Origin: Dorea sp. D27 | GTDB taxonomy: Bacteria; Bacillota; Clostridia; Lachnospirales; Lachnospiraceae | Assembly: GCF_001185345.1 (NCBI RefSeq) | Contig: NZ_KQ236743.1 | Coordinates: 684,857 to 748,856, forward strand | Direction: 5' to 3' | DNA: 64,000 nucleotides | Notes under the pieces: model-generated | Database searches by the model: none | The model's input: the letters and a program-made list of their open reading frames with translations, nothing else | What the model was told of the DNA's origin: nothing | Program-made: the position numbers and the translations under genes | In this document: one piece after another, positions 1 to 7,824 of the stretch | Layout of the letters: each line of letters begins with the position of its first letter | How positions within the stretch are numbered: position 1 is the first letter of the stretch

Positions 1-299
1 CAACCACGCTGGAGGCGACAGAATACCTTCAGAGCCACGGCGTGCTCTTTGCTCCGGGCAAGGCAGCCAATGCAGGCGGAGTTGCCACGTCAGCTCTTGA
101 GATGTCGCAGAACAGCGAACGGCTGAGCTGGTCGTTCGACGAGGTGGATTCCAAGCTCCAGGGCATCATGATAAATATCTGCCACAACATGGCGGATGCA
201 GCAAGACGCTACGAAGCTGAAGGCAATTATGTCGTGGGTGCCAACATAGCAGGATTTGAAAAAGTAGTAGAGGCGATGACCGCACAGGGCATCGTGTAG
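1..299 (+). CDS. gdhA: Glutamate dehydrogenase, C-terminal part (5' end outside window)
   Basis: The reading frame is open from the first base (codons begin at base 3) and ends at TAG 297-299. The visible ~98 residues include APGKAANAGGV, the ALEMSQNSERLSW block and a final helix ending in AMTAQGIV, which are characteristic of the C-terminus of hexameric NAD(P)-dependent glutamate dehydrogenase. The enzyme interconverts glutamate with 2-oxoglutarate plus ammonia in the cytoplasm. The catalytic and dinucleotide-binding parts lie upstream, so cofactor preference cannot be judged. A GC-rich hairpin (about 305-323) and the terminator at 338-367 follow. Family identity is clear; only the tail is visible. 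Confidence 0.9.
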   Translation, partial: TTLEATEYLQSHGVLFAPGKAANAGGVATSALEMSQNSERLSWSFDEVDSKLQGIMINICHNMADAARRYEAEGNYVVGANIAGFEKVVEAMTAQGIV

Positions 300-337
300 A
301 GGAAGGAAGGGGCCTGACCCCTTCCCGAACCCATCAA

Positions 338-367
338 AAAAAATCCATCGTAACCGATGGATTTTTT
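338..367. terminator. Bidirectional rho-independent terminator
   Basis: A 10-bp stem (341-350 with 355-364, loop TAAC) is flanked by an A-run on the left and a T-run on the right. It can therefore terminate both the rightward glutamate dehydrogenase transcript and the leftward tRNA transcript. Confidence 0.85.
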
Positions 368-371
368 TACT

Positions 372-445
372 TAGCGGGAACTGGATTTGAACCAGCGACA
401 CTACGGGTATGAACCGTATGCTCTAGCCAACTGAGCTATCCCGCC
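372..445 (-). tRNA. tRNA-Met (CAT), elongator type
   Basis: On the minus strand the sequence folds into a full cloverleaf: acceptor GGCGGGA/TCCCGCT with a terminal G-U pair, D-arm GCTC/GAGC, anticodon stem TACGG/CCGTA with loop TTCATAC (anticodon CAT), and a T-arm with TTCAAAT. CCA is not encoded. It lies downstream of tRNA-Val and probably shares its promoter at 597-626. A CAT anticodon could also be tRNA-Ile2 after lysidine modification, but the body looks like elongator tRNA-Met. Confidence 0.88.
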
Positions 446-489
446 AAATGTGAAACTGTTACAGGAAAAGACAAATCTTTTCCTGTAAA

Positions 490-562
490 TGGGACCAATA
501 GGGCTCGAACCTATGACCCTCTGCTTGTAAGGCAGATGCTCTCCCAGCTGAGCTATGATCCC
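490..562 (-). tRNA. tRNA-Val (TAC)
   Basis: The minus strand gives acceptor GGGATCA/TGGTCCC, D-arm GCTC/GAGC, anticodon stem TCTGC/GCAGA with loop CTTACAA (anticodon TAC), and T-arm ATAGG-TTCGAGC-CCTAT. The discriminator base is A and CCA is not encoded. It is the first gene of a two-tRNA leftward unit, 44 nt upstream of tRNA-Met. Confidence 0.93.
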
Positions 563-596
563 GTTCAGGGGTTGTTCTCTCGCAACCCGCTTTGCT

Positions 597-626
597 ATTA
601 TACTATTGAAATCAGGAATATGTCAA
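597..626 (-). promoter_or_regulatory. SigA-type promoter for the tRNA-Val/tRNA-Met unit
   Basis: On the minus strand there is a perfect TTGACA (-35, 626-621) and a perfect TATAAT (-10, 602-597) separated by 18 bp. It lies about 35 bp upstream of the tRNA-Val 5' end, as expected for a strong stable-RNA promoter. Confidence 0.85.
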
Positions 627-767
627 CACCTTTTTTGAGGAAATTTGTAATTTTTTACCGATGTGCATTTTCTGCCGTTATTGCATTCAATATAAGTTTA
701 TGATATAGTTTTTTTAATCGGTCAAAGCGAGGATAAATGTACAGAAAACAGGAGGTTACAGATAAAT

Positions 768-1121
768 ATGACAAAAGGACGTTTCGTATTCCGGCTTATT
801 ACGGGAGGCTATCTTGCGTATCTTGGAATCGGGCTCATTAAAGATGCCCTGACAGAGATGCCGGAGAATTATGTGTGGTATACAGTGGCAGGGGCGGTAT
901 TCGCTGTGATTGGACTCGGATGGCTCTTGACAGGTGTCAGGATATTTCTGAAAGAAGGGCTGCAGGAGCCGGATGCAGATCAGGAAGATGAAGGACAGGA
1001 AGAGGCTCCAGAAGAAGCAAAAGGCGATGCCCTGCCTGAGAATAGGGGAGATAATATGATAGAAACCGTGGAAGGCGGCAACAATATGGAAAAGGCTGAA
1101 GAAGAGAAAGAGGAGCAATGA
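768..1121 (+). CDS. Small two-helix membrane protein with acidic tail, ispF operon
   Basis: This 117-aa protein is not a family I recognise. Residues about 8-27 and 37-60 are two hydrophobic segments. The C-terminal half (from about residue 65) is very acidic and low-complexity, rich in Glu, Asp and Gln, so it probably forms a disordered cytoplasmic tail. AGGAGG stands before ATG 768. The stop is immediately followed by the ATG of ispF (1123), so the two are almost certainly co-transcribed. The function is unknown; the coupling to ispF may be only positional. Confidence 0.8.
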   Translation: MTKGRFVFRLITGGYLAYLGIGLIKDALTEMPENYVWYTVAGAVFAVIGLGWLLTGVRIFLKEGLQEPDADQEDEGQEEAPEEAKGDALPENRGDNMIETVEGGNNMEKAEEEKEEQ

Positions 1122-1122
1122 T

Positions 1123-1671
1123 ATGCGGGTAGGAATGGGCTATGATGTTCATAAGCTTGTGGAAGGTAGAGAGCTGGTAATCGGCGGGGTAACGATTCCT
1201 TTTGAAAGGGGGCTGCTCGGCCACTCGGATGCGGACGTGCTGCTGCACGCTGTTATGGATGCGCTGCTTGGAGCCGCGGCTCTCGGGGATATCGGGAAGC
1301 ATTTCCCCGATACGGCCCCTGAATATGAAGGGGTGTCTAGCATGAAGCTGCTGGAGCGCGTCGGAGAGCTCATTGAAGAGGAGCTGTACGTCATCGGCAA
1401 CATCGATGCCACGATAATCGCGCAGCGTCCGAAGATGGCTCCCTATATAGAGAATATGCGGAAAAATATCGCTGACGCGCTGCATCTGGAGACGGGGCAG
1501 GTGAATATAAAGGCCACGACAGAGGAAGGGCTTGGATTTACAGGAAACGGGGAAGGAATATCGGCACAGGCGATAGCAGGTCTTGAGACGATAGTAAATG
1601 CCAGCTACGCGGTTGGACCCGCGGAGGGCAGGTGCGGCGGGTGTTCCGGCTGCCCGCGAAGCACAATGTGA
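1123..1671 (+). CDS. ispF: 2-C-methyl-D-erythritol 2,4-cyclodiphosphate synthase with Cys-rich tail
   Basis: IspF cyclises CDP-ME 2-phosphate in the non-mevalonate isoprenoid pathway. The metal-site motif GYDVH (Asp8, His10), the HSDADV block with its His, DIGKHFPD and [10 protein letters not shown] are all present, matching the homotrimeric family. At 182 aa it is about 20-25 residues longer than the usual ~158. The extra C-terminus is [18 protein letters not shown], with three closely spaced cysteines that are not part of the IspF fold. It follows a small membrane-protein gene with no gap and is closed by the terminator at 1680. Identity is certain; the role of the tail is unknown. Confidence 0.95.
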   Translation: MRVGMGYDVHKLVEGRELVIGGVTIPFERGLLGHSDADVLLHAVMDALLGAAALGDIGKHFPDTAPEYEGVSSMKLLERVGELIEEELYVIGNIDATIIAQRPKMAPYIENMRKNIADALHLETGQVNIKATTEEGLGFTGNGEGISAQAIAGLETIVNASYAVGPAEGRCGGCSGCPRSTM

Positions 1672-1679
1672 CGACAGGT

Positions 1680-1712
1680 AAAATAGATTGCGCAGCGCGC
1701 AGTCTATTTTCA
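1680..1712 (+). terminator. Rho-independent terminator after ispF
   Basis: A 14-bp stem (1680-1693 with 1697-1710, one G-U pair) ends in TTTT just after the ispF stop codon. Confidence 0.8.
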
Positions 1713-1791
1713 TTACATAGGCAACTGCGTTTCCTATTGTAACGGAAACTCTCCGGGGGAATCGCACTCGCAGCAAAAGGAGATGACATGC

Positions 1792-2790
1792 ATGAATATG
1801 AGAAAACTGCCGGTAGAAGAGCATATAAGGACGAAGCGGCTCTATGAAGAGGTGTTTCCTGATGACAGCCGGGAATTCGTGGACTACTATTATACTGAAA
1901 AGATAAGAGATAATAAGATATATGTGATAGAAGAAGACGGGGATATCCAGGCGATGCTGCATCTGAACCCATATAAGATGTATGTGAGCGGACGGAAACA
2001 GACGGCTCACTATATCGTGGCAGTCGCCACGAGGGCGGCCTACCGGAAGAAGGGATATATGAGGGAGCTGCTGACCGGCGCCCTCCTGGACATGTACCAA
2101 TCCGGCGAGACATTCACGTTCCTGATGCCCGCTGCGCAGGCCATTTATCTGCCTTACGATTTCCGCACCGTATATGAGCAGAAGAGATGCTTTTATACCG
2201 TGGCGGACGAGGGGCTAAAAGATACGGTAATCCGTGAACTTCAAGACGGAGAATGCGGGGAGCTTGCAGATTGGGCGAACAAGTGTCTGACGGAGCATTA
2301 TGATGTGTTCGCCTTACGAAGCGCGGCTTATTACGAGAGACTGAAAAGAGAATACGCGGCAGACGGCGGAAAACTCATGGTGTACCGGAAGGATGGGGTG
2401 ATAACCGACTGCCGTCCCCATGTTCCGGAACAAGACACGGGCAGGCCGTTGATTATGATACGCATCCTGGATGCAGGGCGGATGCTCATGAGCCTGAACC
2501 TCAGGAGCCTGACAGCGGTATGCTTCCGTATCACAGACCCTGTCATTGAAGCAAACAACCGGTGTGTCGTCCTTACAGGGACCGAACATTCCGGCGTGAT
2601 GCTGATGGAAGGGAACGTAGAGAACTGCGAGGGGACGGTTGATATCGCTACGCTCGGTGAGATTGTCTTTGGGGCATGTACGGCTGAGGAAGCGTGCTGC
2701 AGAGAAGGCGTTGAGATGACGGGGCGTATGAAGGCGGAACTTAACAAGATCATACCTCTGTCGCATATGTATATCAATGAAGTCGTTTAG
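1792..2790 (+). CDS. GNAT-family N-acetyltransferase (Eis-like)
   Basis: This is a protein of about 332 aa. The N-terminal ~130 residues form a GNAT domain: after the strands at 45-70 comes a VATRAAYRKKGYMRELL segment matching the acetyl-CoA-binding signature (V-x5-R-x-x-G/A). The remainder resembles the second GNAT and SCP2-like parts of Eis-type acetyltransferases. The acceptor is unknown. ATG 1783 lies directly on the AAAAGGAG ribosome binding site, so ATG 1792 with 9-nt spacing is the better start. The gene is followed 18 nt later by aroD and is probably in the same transcript. Confidence 0.82.
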   Translation: MNMRKLPVEEHIRTKRLYEEVFPDDSREFVDYYYTEKIRDNKIYVIEEDGDIQAMLHLNPYKMYVSGRKQTAHYIVAVATRAAYRKKGYMRELLTGALLDMYQSGETFTFLMPAAQAIYLPYDFRTVYEQKRCFYTVADEGLKDTVIRELQDGECGELADWANKCLTEHYDVFALRSAAYYERLKREYAADGGKLMVYRKDGVITDCRPHVPEQDTGRPLIMIRILDAGRMLMSLNLRSLTAVCFRITDPVIEANNRCVVLTGTEHSGVMLMEGNVENCEGTVDIATLGEIVFGACTAEEACCREGVEMTGRMKAELNKIIPLSHMYINEVV

Positions 2791-2808
2791 AAGGGAAAGG
2801 AGAACAAT

Positions 2809-3564
2809 ATGAGACCGGTAACTGTCAGAACTATCAAGATTGGCGAAGGACGCCCGAAGATATGCGTCCCGATCGTGGAGGCAGAGAAGGAAGGAATTCT
2901 GGCACAGGCGGCGGCCCTTCGCGGACTTCCGCTGGACATGGCAGAGTGGAGGGCCGACTGGTATCAGGATGTTCAGGATATCAGCAGGGTAGTGGATACG
3001 GTCCGGGAACTCAGGAAGGTGCTCGGTGATCTTCCCCTTCTTTTTACGATTCGTACAGCGGCGGAAGGCGGGGCCGTCAAGATGGCTGCTGAGGCTTACG
3101 CAGAGCTGTGTGCGGCTGTGGCGCGGTCGGGATATGCAGATCTTATCGATGTGGAAGTATTCACGGCCAGGGAGACGGCAGAAGATATTGTGAGAGAAGT
3201 ACATCGTGCAGGCGCAAAGGTGGTGGCGTCAAACCATGACTTTCATAAGACCCCGCCAAAAGAAGAGCTGCTCAGGAGATTCAGGCATATGGAGGCATTG
3301 GGGGCAGATATATGGAAGATAGCAGTCATGCCACAGAACGGCAGGGATGTTCTGACGCTCCTTGACGCCACGCTCACTATGACGGAAGCGGAGGACTGCA
3401 GCCCCGTCATCTCGATGTCCATGGCGGCACTTGGAGCGGTGAGCCGGCTGTCAGGAGAAGTGTTCGGCTCTGCTGTCACATTCGCGGCAGCAGGCAGGGC
3501 CTCTGCCCCGGGACAGATAAGCGTAGACAAGATGTCTGAGATGCTGGATATCCTGCGCATATGA
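2809..3564 (+). CDS. aroD: Type I 3-dehydroquinate dehydratase
   Basis: This class I (Schiff-base) dehydroquinase converts 3-dehydroquinate to 3-dehydroshikimate in aromatic amino acid synthesis. The 251-aa length is standard. The general-base histidine is in SNHDFHKTP and the Schiff-base lysine in IWKIAVMP. The C-terminal substrate loop with GQISVDKM is also present. A good AAAGGAG site precedes ATG 2809. No other shikimate genes are nearby. Confidence 0.95.
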   Translation: MRPVTVRTIKIGEGRPKICVPIVEAEKEGILAQAAALRGLPLDMAEWRADWYQDVQDISRVVDTVRELRKVLGDLPLLFTIRTAAEGGAVKMAAEAYAELCAAVARSGYADLIDVEVFTARETAEDIVREVHRAGAKVVASNHDFHKTPPKEELLRRFRHMEALGADIWKIAVMPQNGRDVLTLLDATLTMTEAEDCSPVISMSMAALGAVSRLSGEVFGSAVTFAAAGRASAPGQISVDKMSEMLDILRI

Positions 3565-3629
3565 TGCCGGCGAGGCCGATAGGACGGCTGATGCAGGCAA
3601 CTTTAGAAATTCTTTCGTTTTTTATAAAG

Positions 3630-3726
3630 CCTCCCTTTAGAATCCGATCGTAGAGTAATATTACGGGGACCAAAGGGAGGTGTTATTATGAATATTAATC
3701 TGGCTGAGGCCATGCAGAGCATATGA
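3630..3726 (+). promoter_or_regulatory. Hairpin-masked 12-codon leader ORF before a two-component system
   Basis: ATG 3688 to TGA 3726 encodes MNINLAEAMQSI and has an excellent AAAGGGAGG ribosome binding site (3672-3680). That site is perfectly complementary to CCTCCCTTT at 3630-3638, so a 9-bp stem could hide it. The stop codon is 18 nt before the response-regulator start. This layout could be a regulatory leader peptide or a small protein gene. No direct evidence of translation exists, and I know of no homologue. Confidence 0.45.
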
Positions 3727-3744
3727 GATGAGGAGCGGACGATA

Positions 3745-4452
3745 ATGGAGATGAATCACGTATTAATAGTAGAAGATGACAAGGAGATTAGGGAAGGTGT
3801 AGAGATATATCTGAAAAGCCAGGGATATGAGGTATACCAGGCGGCCGACGGCAGAGAAGGCCTGGAAGTCATCGAGAGAGAAGACATACATCTTGCGATA
3901 GTGGACGTGATGATGCCGAGGATGGATGGCATCACGATGGTAGTAAGGCTGAGGGAAAAGCATGACTTTCCCGTCATCATGCTGTCGGCCAAATCAGAAG
4001 AAGTAGATAAGATCATGGGCCTTAACATAGGGGCGGATGACTATGTCACAAAACCATTTACACCGATGGAGCTGCTGGCGCGGGTGAATTCCCAGCTCAG
4101 AAGATACCGGAAATTCGCGGAGAAGCTGAACGCAAAAGAGGACACCTCGAACATCCACGTCATCGGCGGACTGGAAATAAATGAAGATACGGTAGAAGCA
4201 GCGGTGGACGGGGAGCCGGTAAAGCTGACGCCGATTGAGTATAAGATTCTGCTGCTGCTCATGAAAAGCCCCGGAAGAGTATTTTCAGCAGAAGAGATAT
4301 ATGAACGTGTTTGGAACGAACGGGCCATTACGACGGACACTATCATGGTCCATATCCGTAATATCCGTGAGAAAATAGAGATCAATCCAAAAGAACCAAA
4401 ATATTTGAAGGTGGTGTGGGGCGTTGGATACAAAATTGAAAAACAGGCATAA
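3745..4452 (+). CDS. OmpR/PhoB-family response regulator
   Basis: This 235-aa regulator has a receiver domain (about 4-118) with acidic pocket EDD and phospho-acceptor Asp54 in IVDVMMPRMDG, the conserved Lys in YVTKPF, and a C-terminal winged-helix DNA-binding domain (about 140-232) of the PhoB type. It overlaps the sensor kinase gene by 29 nt, so the two form one unit. The linker contains FAEKLNAKE. Start ATG 3745 has GAGGAGCGG 7 nt upstream. Targets are unknown. The architecture resembles Clostridial systems that respond to envelope stress or antimicrobials, but the signal cannot be assigned. Confidence 0.93.
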   Translation: MEMNHVLIVEDDKEIREGVEIYLKSQGYEVYQAADGREGLEVIEREDIHLAIVDVMMPRMDGITMVVRLREKHDFPVIMLSAKSEEVDKIMGLNIGADDYVTKPFTPMELLARVNSQLRRYRKFAEKLNAKEDTSNIHVIGGLEINEDTVEAAVDGEPVKLTPIEYKILLLLMKSPGRVFSAEEIYERVWNERAITTDTIMVHIRNIREKIEINPKEPKYLKVVWGVGYKIEKQA

Positions 4453-6496
4453 ACTTGCCGTAGCGCTAATTATAATCATGGTATTGCTGTCTTCATGCAT
4501 CATGATCGGACAGTACGGCCAGTCGTACGATGACAGCCGCAAGGCAGAGGAGAAGGTCAAGGAAGGATATCTTCAATCCGAGGATTTCCTGAACCTGTTC
4601 TTAAAGAGCAACTATATCCTCTACAACATTGAGGAGACGGGAAACCTGCAGGACAGCGGTCTGGATGAGGACTACCCATCTCTGACGGAGTATTACAAAG
4701 AGATATATCCGTACACGGAATATCAGGTCCAGGATGGCAGCGGAAAGGTGATTGACAAGAGCCTGACCGGTTCCACCAAAGAGCTGAAAGAGAAAGACCT
4801 GGAATCATACGCGGTAGGTATCGTAATCTCCTATGATAAGAATGGTTCGGCTACTATAGAAACAGTATCAGGCGACTACAGAGAAGGTCAGATGACAGAA
4901 CTGAAAAAGCTCATCAGCAGCGCTGACAGCGAAGGCATGTATTCCGACTATGCGATGGAATACAATGTAGAGGAGCTGAGCAGGCCTGCTGACAGAACGT
5001 ATACTTATGTGATGACGGAGCAGAATGTCAAGGACTATCTGGAGGAATCGCTCAGCTATTACGGCTTTGCGCCTGATGCAATCGTCTATGGCTTATCTGT
5101 ACTCATCCTGCTCATGTGTCTGGCCGCCGTGTATTTTCCAAGCCGCCCGTCCTTCCATACCGGGGAGGAGATGATATTCCACGCGCCGCTCGAGGCAGCA
5201 GTCGGAGTACCGCTCATCGCTTTCTGCGCAATCATATCCAATGTGGATGCGATTCTGGGCAGGAGGAAAGGCATACCGGATATGCTGGACTTCATGCTTT
5301 GGGCCATGTTCTTCGCGTCGGTCTACTGGGGCGCATGCTGCCTCCGGCAGATTAAAAAGATGGGAATCCGGGAGTATGTGAAGGAGAAAGTTCTTATCCT
5401 TAAGCTCTGGGATCAGGCGAAAGGACTTCTGGAACGCATGTGGAGCTGGTGCAAGGAGAAGATGAACATGCTGTACCGTTCCATGGATGAGATTGACTTC
5501 AACGACAGGAACAACAAGATAATCATTAAGATAGTGCTTGCCAACTTTATCATCCTGCTCGTGCTCTGTTCGCTATGGCTGTTTGGAATCATCGGCCTCA
5601 TCGTATATTCCATCCTGCTCTTCATCGTGCTCAGAAAGTATTTTAACGATCTGAAAGATAAGTATGCACTTCTTCTGAAAGCAACGAATAAGATTGCGGA
5701 GGGAAATCTGGATACGGAGATTGAAGGGGACCTGGGGGTATTCAGCCCGTTCCGGACAGAGATTGAGAAGATACAGAATGGTTTTAAGATGGCAGTGAAC
5801 GAGGAGGTCAAGAGCCAGAAGATGAAGACGGAGCTTATCACAAATGTCTCACATGACCTTAAGACGCCGCTGACTGCAATCATCACCTACGTGAACCTCC
5901 TGAAGGAAGAGAAGGACGAGGATAAACGCAGATCCTATATCCAGGTGCTGGAACAGAAGTCGAACAGGCTGAAGGTGCTCATTGAAGATTTGTTCGAGAT
6001 AAGCAAGGCGAGCAGCGAAAATGTGACACTGGATCTTGTTAACGTAGATATCGTCAATCTGTTCAAACAGGTGAAGCTCGAACTGGAGGATAAGATTGAA
6101 GAAGCGGGCCTTGAATTCCGCTGCAGCTATCCGGAAGAAAGGCTCGTCCTGAGGCTGGACAGCCAGAAGACATACCGGATATTTGAGAATCTTCTTGTGA
6201 ACATCGTCAAGTACGCCATGCCCCATACGAGAGTGTATATTGAGCTCGTACAGGAAGGAGAGGATGCGGTAGTGCGGATGAAAAACATATCGGCTGCTGA
6301 ACTTGATTTTAATCCGGAAGAGATTACCGATCGTTTTGTGCGCGGAGATGCGTCCAGGAATACAGAAGGTTCCGGCCTGGGGCTTGCCATCGCGAAGAGC
6401 TTTACGGAACTGCAGGGCGGCAGGCTCAAGATAGAGACGGAGGCAGACCTTTATAAAGCTGAGATACGGTGGAATATGGAAGCGGCCAAACGATAA
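4424..6496 (+). CDS. Membrane sensor histidine kinase, partner of the preceding regulator
   Basis: The protein has about 690 aa. An N-terminal membrane helix (about 10-30) precedes an extracytoplasmic region to about 215, followed by several further helices (about 217-310 and 370-405), a HAMP-like linker, HisKA with phospho-acceptor His477 in NVSHDLKTPL, and an HATPase domain with GSGLGLAIAKSF. The multi-helix input region is larger than in simple two-helix kinases. The start is probably TTG 4424 inside the regulator gene, with AAGGTGGTG upstream; TTG 4436 is an alternative. Translational coupling with the regulator is likely. Confidence 0.92.
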   Translation: MDTKLKNRHKLAVALIIIMVLLSSCIMIGQYGQSYDDSRKAEEKVKEGYLQSEDFLNLFLKSNYILYNIEETGNLQDSGLDEDYPSLTEYYKEIYPYTEYQVQDGSGKVIDKSLTGSTKELKEKDLESYAVGIVISYDKNGSATIETVSGDYREGQMTELKKLISSADSEGMYSDYAMEYNVEELSRPADRTYTYVMTEQNVKDYLEESLSYYGFAPDAIVYGLSVLILLMCLAAVYFPSRPSFHTGEEMIFHAPLEAAVGVPLIAFCAIISNVDAILGRRKGIPDMLDFMLWAMFFASVYWGACCLRQIKKMGIREYVKEKVLILKLWDQAKGLLERMWSWCKEKMNMLYRSMDEIDFNDRNNKIIIKIVLANFIILLVLCSLWLFGIIGLIVYSILLFIVLRKYFNDLKDKYALLLKATNKIAEGNLDTEIEGDLGVFSPFRTEIEKIQNGFKMAVNEEVKSQKMKTELITNVSHDLKTPLTAIITYVNLLKEEKDEDKRRSYIQVLEQKSNRLKVLIEDLFEISKASSENVTLDLVNVDIVNLFKQVKLELEDKIEEAGLEFRCSYPEERLVLRLDSQKTYRIFENLLVNIVKYAMPHTRVYIELVQEGEDAVVRMKNISAAELDFNPEEITDRFVRGDASRNTEGSGLGLAIAKSFTELQGGRLKIETEADLYKAEIRWNMEAAKR

Positions 6497-6581
6497 GAAC
6501 AACTTATAGAAAAATAAAATATTATAATTTTTACTAATCGTTATCTGGTGTTATACTATATACGAAAGCGAGGTAAGAATT

Positions 6582-7496
6582 ATGTATGATATATGTATTA
6601 TAGGTGCGGGACCTGCGGGAATCAGCAGTGCGGTCTATGCGGCGAGCCGGGGGCTTGATACGGTCGTCCTGGAAGAAAAGGAGGTAGGAGGGCTGCTCGG
6701 CGGCGTGTCCACCGTAACCCACTATTCCGGCATCATAGAGGGAGAGACTGGCGCGTCGTTTGCAGAGCGGCTGAAGAAGCAGGCGGAATCCTATGGGATA
6801 GAGATACGCAAAGAGAAGGCGTCGGCTGTCGAACTGACCGGAGATGTAAAAAGGATTACGACGGACGGCGGAATCTATGAGGCGAAGGCCGTCATCATAG
6901 CGGCAGGCACTACCCCTAAGAAGCTTGGGATACCTGGAGAGGCGGAACTGGAAGGGCATGGAGTCGGGATGAATGCAGCGAAGGCGGCAAAGGAGTACGA
7001 AGGCAAGGACATCTTTGTCGTCGGCGGCGCCGACGGCGCGGTGAAGGAGGCGTTGTTCCTGGCTGGTTATGCAAGGAAGCTCACGATCATCCATTTTGAA
7101 GATAAGCTCGGAGCAATCCCGGAATTTACAGAGAAGGTAAAGAAAACCGAAAATATCGAGCTGCGTCTGCATACGAGGCTTGCGGCGCTTCAAGGGGACG
7201 GCCGGGTAGATTTCCTGACGCTAAGAGATGAACATACGAAAGAGTCGGAGACGATCCGTTGTGACGGCTGCGGCGTATTTATCTATGCCGGGTCGATACC
7301 GAACACGGAGCTTTATCCTGAGCTTGAACAGGCGGACGGATATCTTGTGACAGATGACAGGCAGATGACGAACATTCCCGGGGTCTATGCGGCCGGAGAT
7401 ATCTGTGCAAAACAGGTTCGGCAGGCGGCTACAGCCGTGGCGGAAGGGGCAGTGGCTGCAATCAATGCGGCAGCCTGGTGTAGAAGCAGTGAATAA
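6582..7496 (+). CDS. Thioredoxin-reductase-like FAD/NAD(P) oxidoreductase lacking CxxC
   Basis: The 304-aa length and fold order match low-molecular-weight thioredoxin reductase: FAD-binding GAGPAGISSAVYA (residues 8-20), a central NAD(P) domain with VVGGADGAVKEA (about 146-157), and a C-terminal FAD motif GVYAAGDIC. Where TrxR carries the redox-active CATC (about residue 135), this protein reads GVGMNAAKAAKEYEG, with no cysteine. It therefore cannot be a classical thioredoxin reductase. It may transfer electrons between NAD(P)H and another partner, as ferredoxin/flavodoxin-type relatives do. It is monocistronic, with a terminator just downstream. Confidence 0.85.
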   Translation: MYDICIIGAGPAGISSAVYAASRGLDTVVLEEKEVGGLLGGVSTVTHYSGIIEGETGASFAERLKKQAESYGIEIRKEKASAVELTGDVKRITTDGGIYEAKAVIIAAGTTPKKLGIPGEAELEGHGVGMNAAKAAKEYEGKDIFVVGGADGAVKEALFLAGYARKLTIIHFEDKLGAIPEFTEKVKKTENIELRLHTRLAALQGDGRVDFLTLRDEHTKESETIRCDGCGVFIYAGSIPNTELYPELEQADGYLVTDDRQMTNIPGVYAAGDICAKQVRQAATAVAEGAVAAINAAAWCRSSE

Positions 7497-7499
7497 GGT

Positions 7500-7536
7500 T
7501 GAGAAAAAGCAGTGTTGACAAAAACTGCTTTTTCTC
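7500..7536 (+). terminator. Terminator overlapping the T-box promoter
   Basis: An 11-bp stem (GAAAAAGCAGT paired with ACTGCTTTTTC) ends in a T-rich stretch directly after the flavoprotein gene. Its 3' arm also contains the spacer of the next promoter. Confidence 0.7.
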
Positions 7537-7543
7537 ATATTAT
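7515..7543 (+). promoter_or_regulatory. SigA-type promoter for the cysE-cysS operon
   Basis: Perfect TTGACA (7515-7520), 17-bp spacer and TATTAT (7538-7543). Transcription would start about 7550, at the 5' edge of the T-box leader. Confidence 0.75.
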
Positions 7544-7559
7544 ATGATATATATGGTAA

Positions 7560-7806
7560 AGGCGGGGAACGAAGAGAGTAACATGCCGCGGAACTAACAG
7601 AGAGAAGCTGTCACTGGCTGAAAGCAGCTTTGAGGGAAGGGTATGTGAAGTGCATTCGGGAGCCTGTCCGGCGAACAGCTTGTGCAGGTAGCCGGATACG
7701 GATTACACACGTTACGTGTTTCGAGTGGAAGCGTCTGCTTCTATAAGAGTGGAACCGCGGGCATATCCCGTCTCTTAATCTATGTTAAGAGATGGGGTAT
7801 TTTTTT
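7560..7806 (+). promoter_or_regulatory. T-box riboswitch, probably sensing tRNA-Cys
   Basis: The leader contains the T-box core GTGGAACCGCGGG at 7749-7761. A terminator stem follows (CCCGTCTCTT paired with AAGAGATGGGG, then seven T's to about 7807). The upstream ~150 nt can form Stem I, including an AGAGAGTAAC segment like the AGTA bulge. The candidate specifier TGC followed by A (in GAAGTGCATTCGG, about 7650) matches cysteine and fits the downstream cysE and cysS genes. Uncharged tRNA-Cys would stabilise the antiterminator and turn on cysteine synthesis and charging. Confidence 0.9.
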
Positions 7807-7824
7807 ATTTCAGAGGTGTTTATT

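Noticed and set aside
937-2113. Long minus-strand ORFs over ispF and the acetyltransferase (387 and 191 aa)
   Set aside because: They run antisense to clearly conserved genes, have no ribosome binding sites or family motifs, and arise from high-GC third-position codon shadows.
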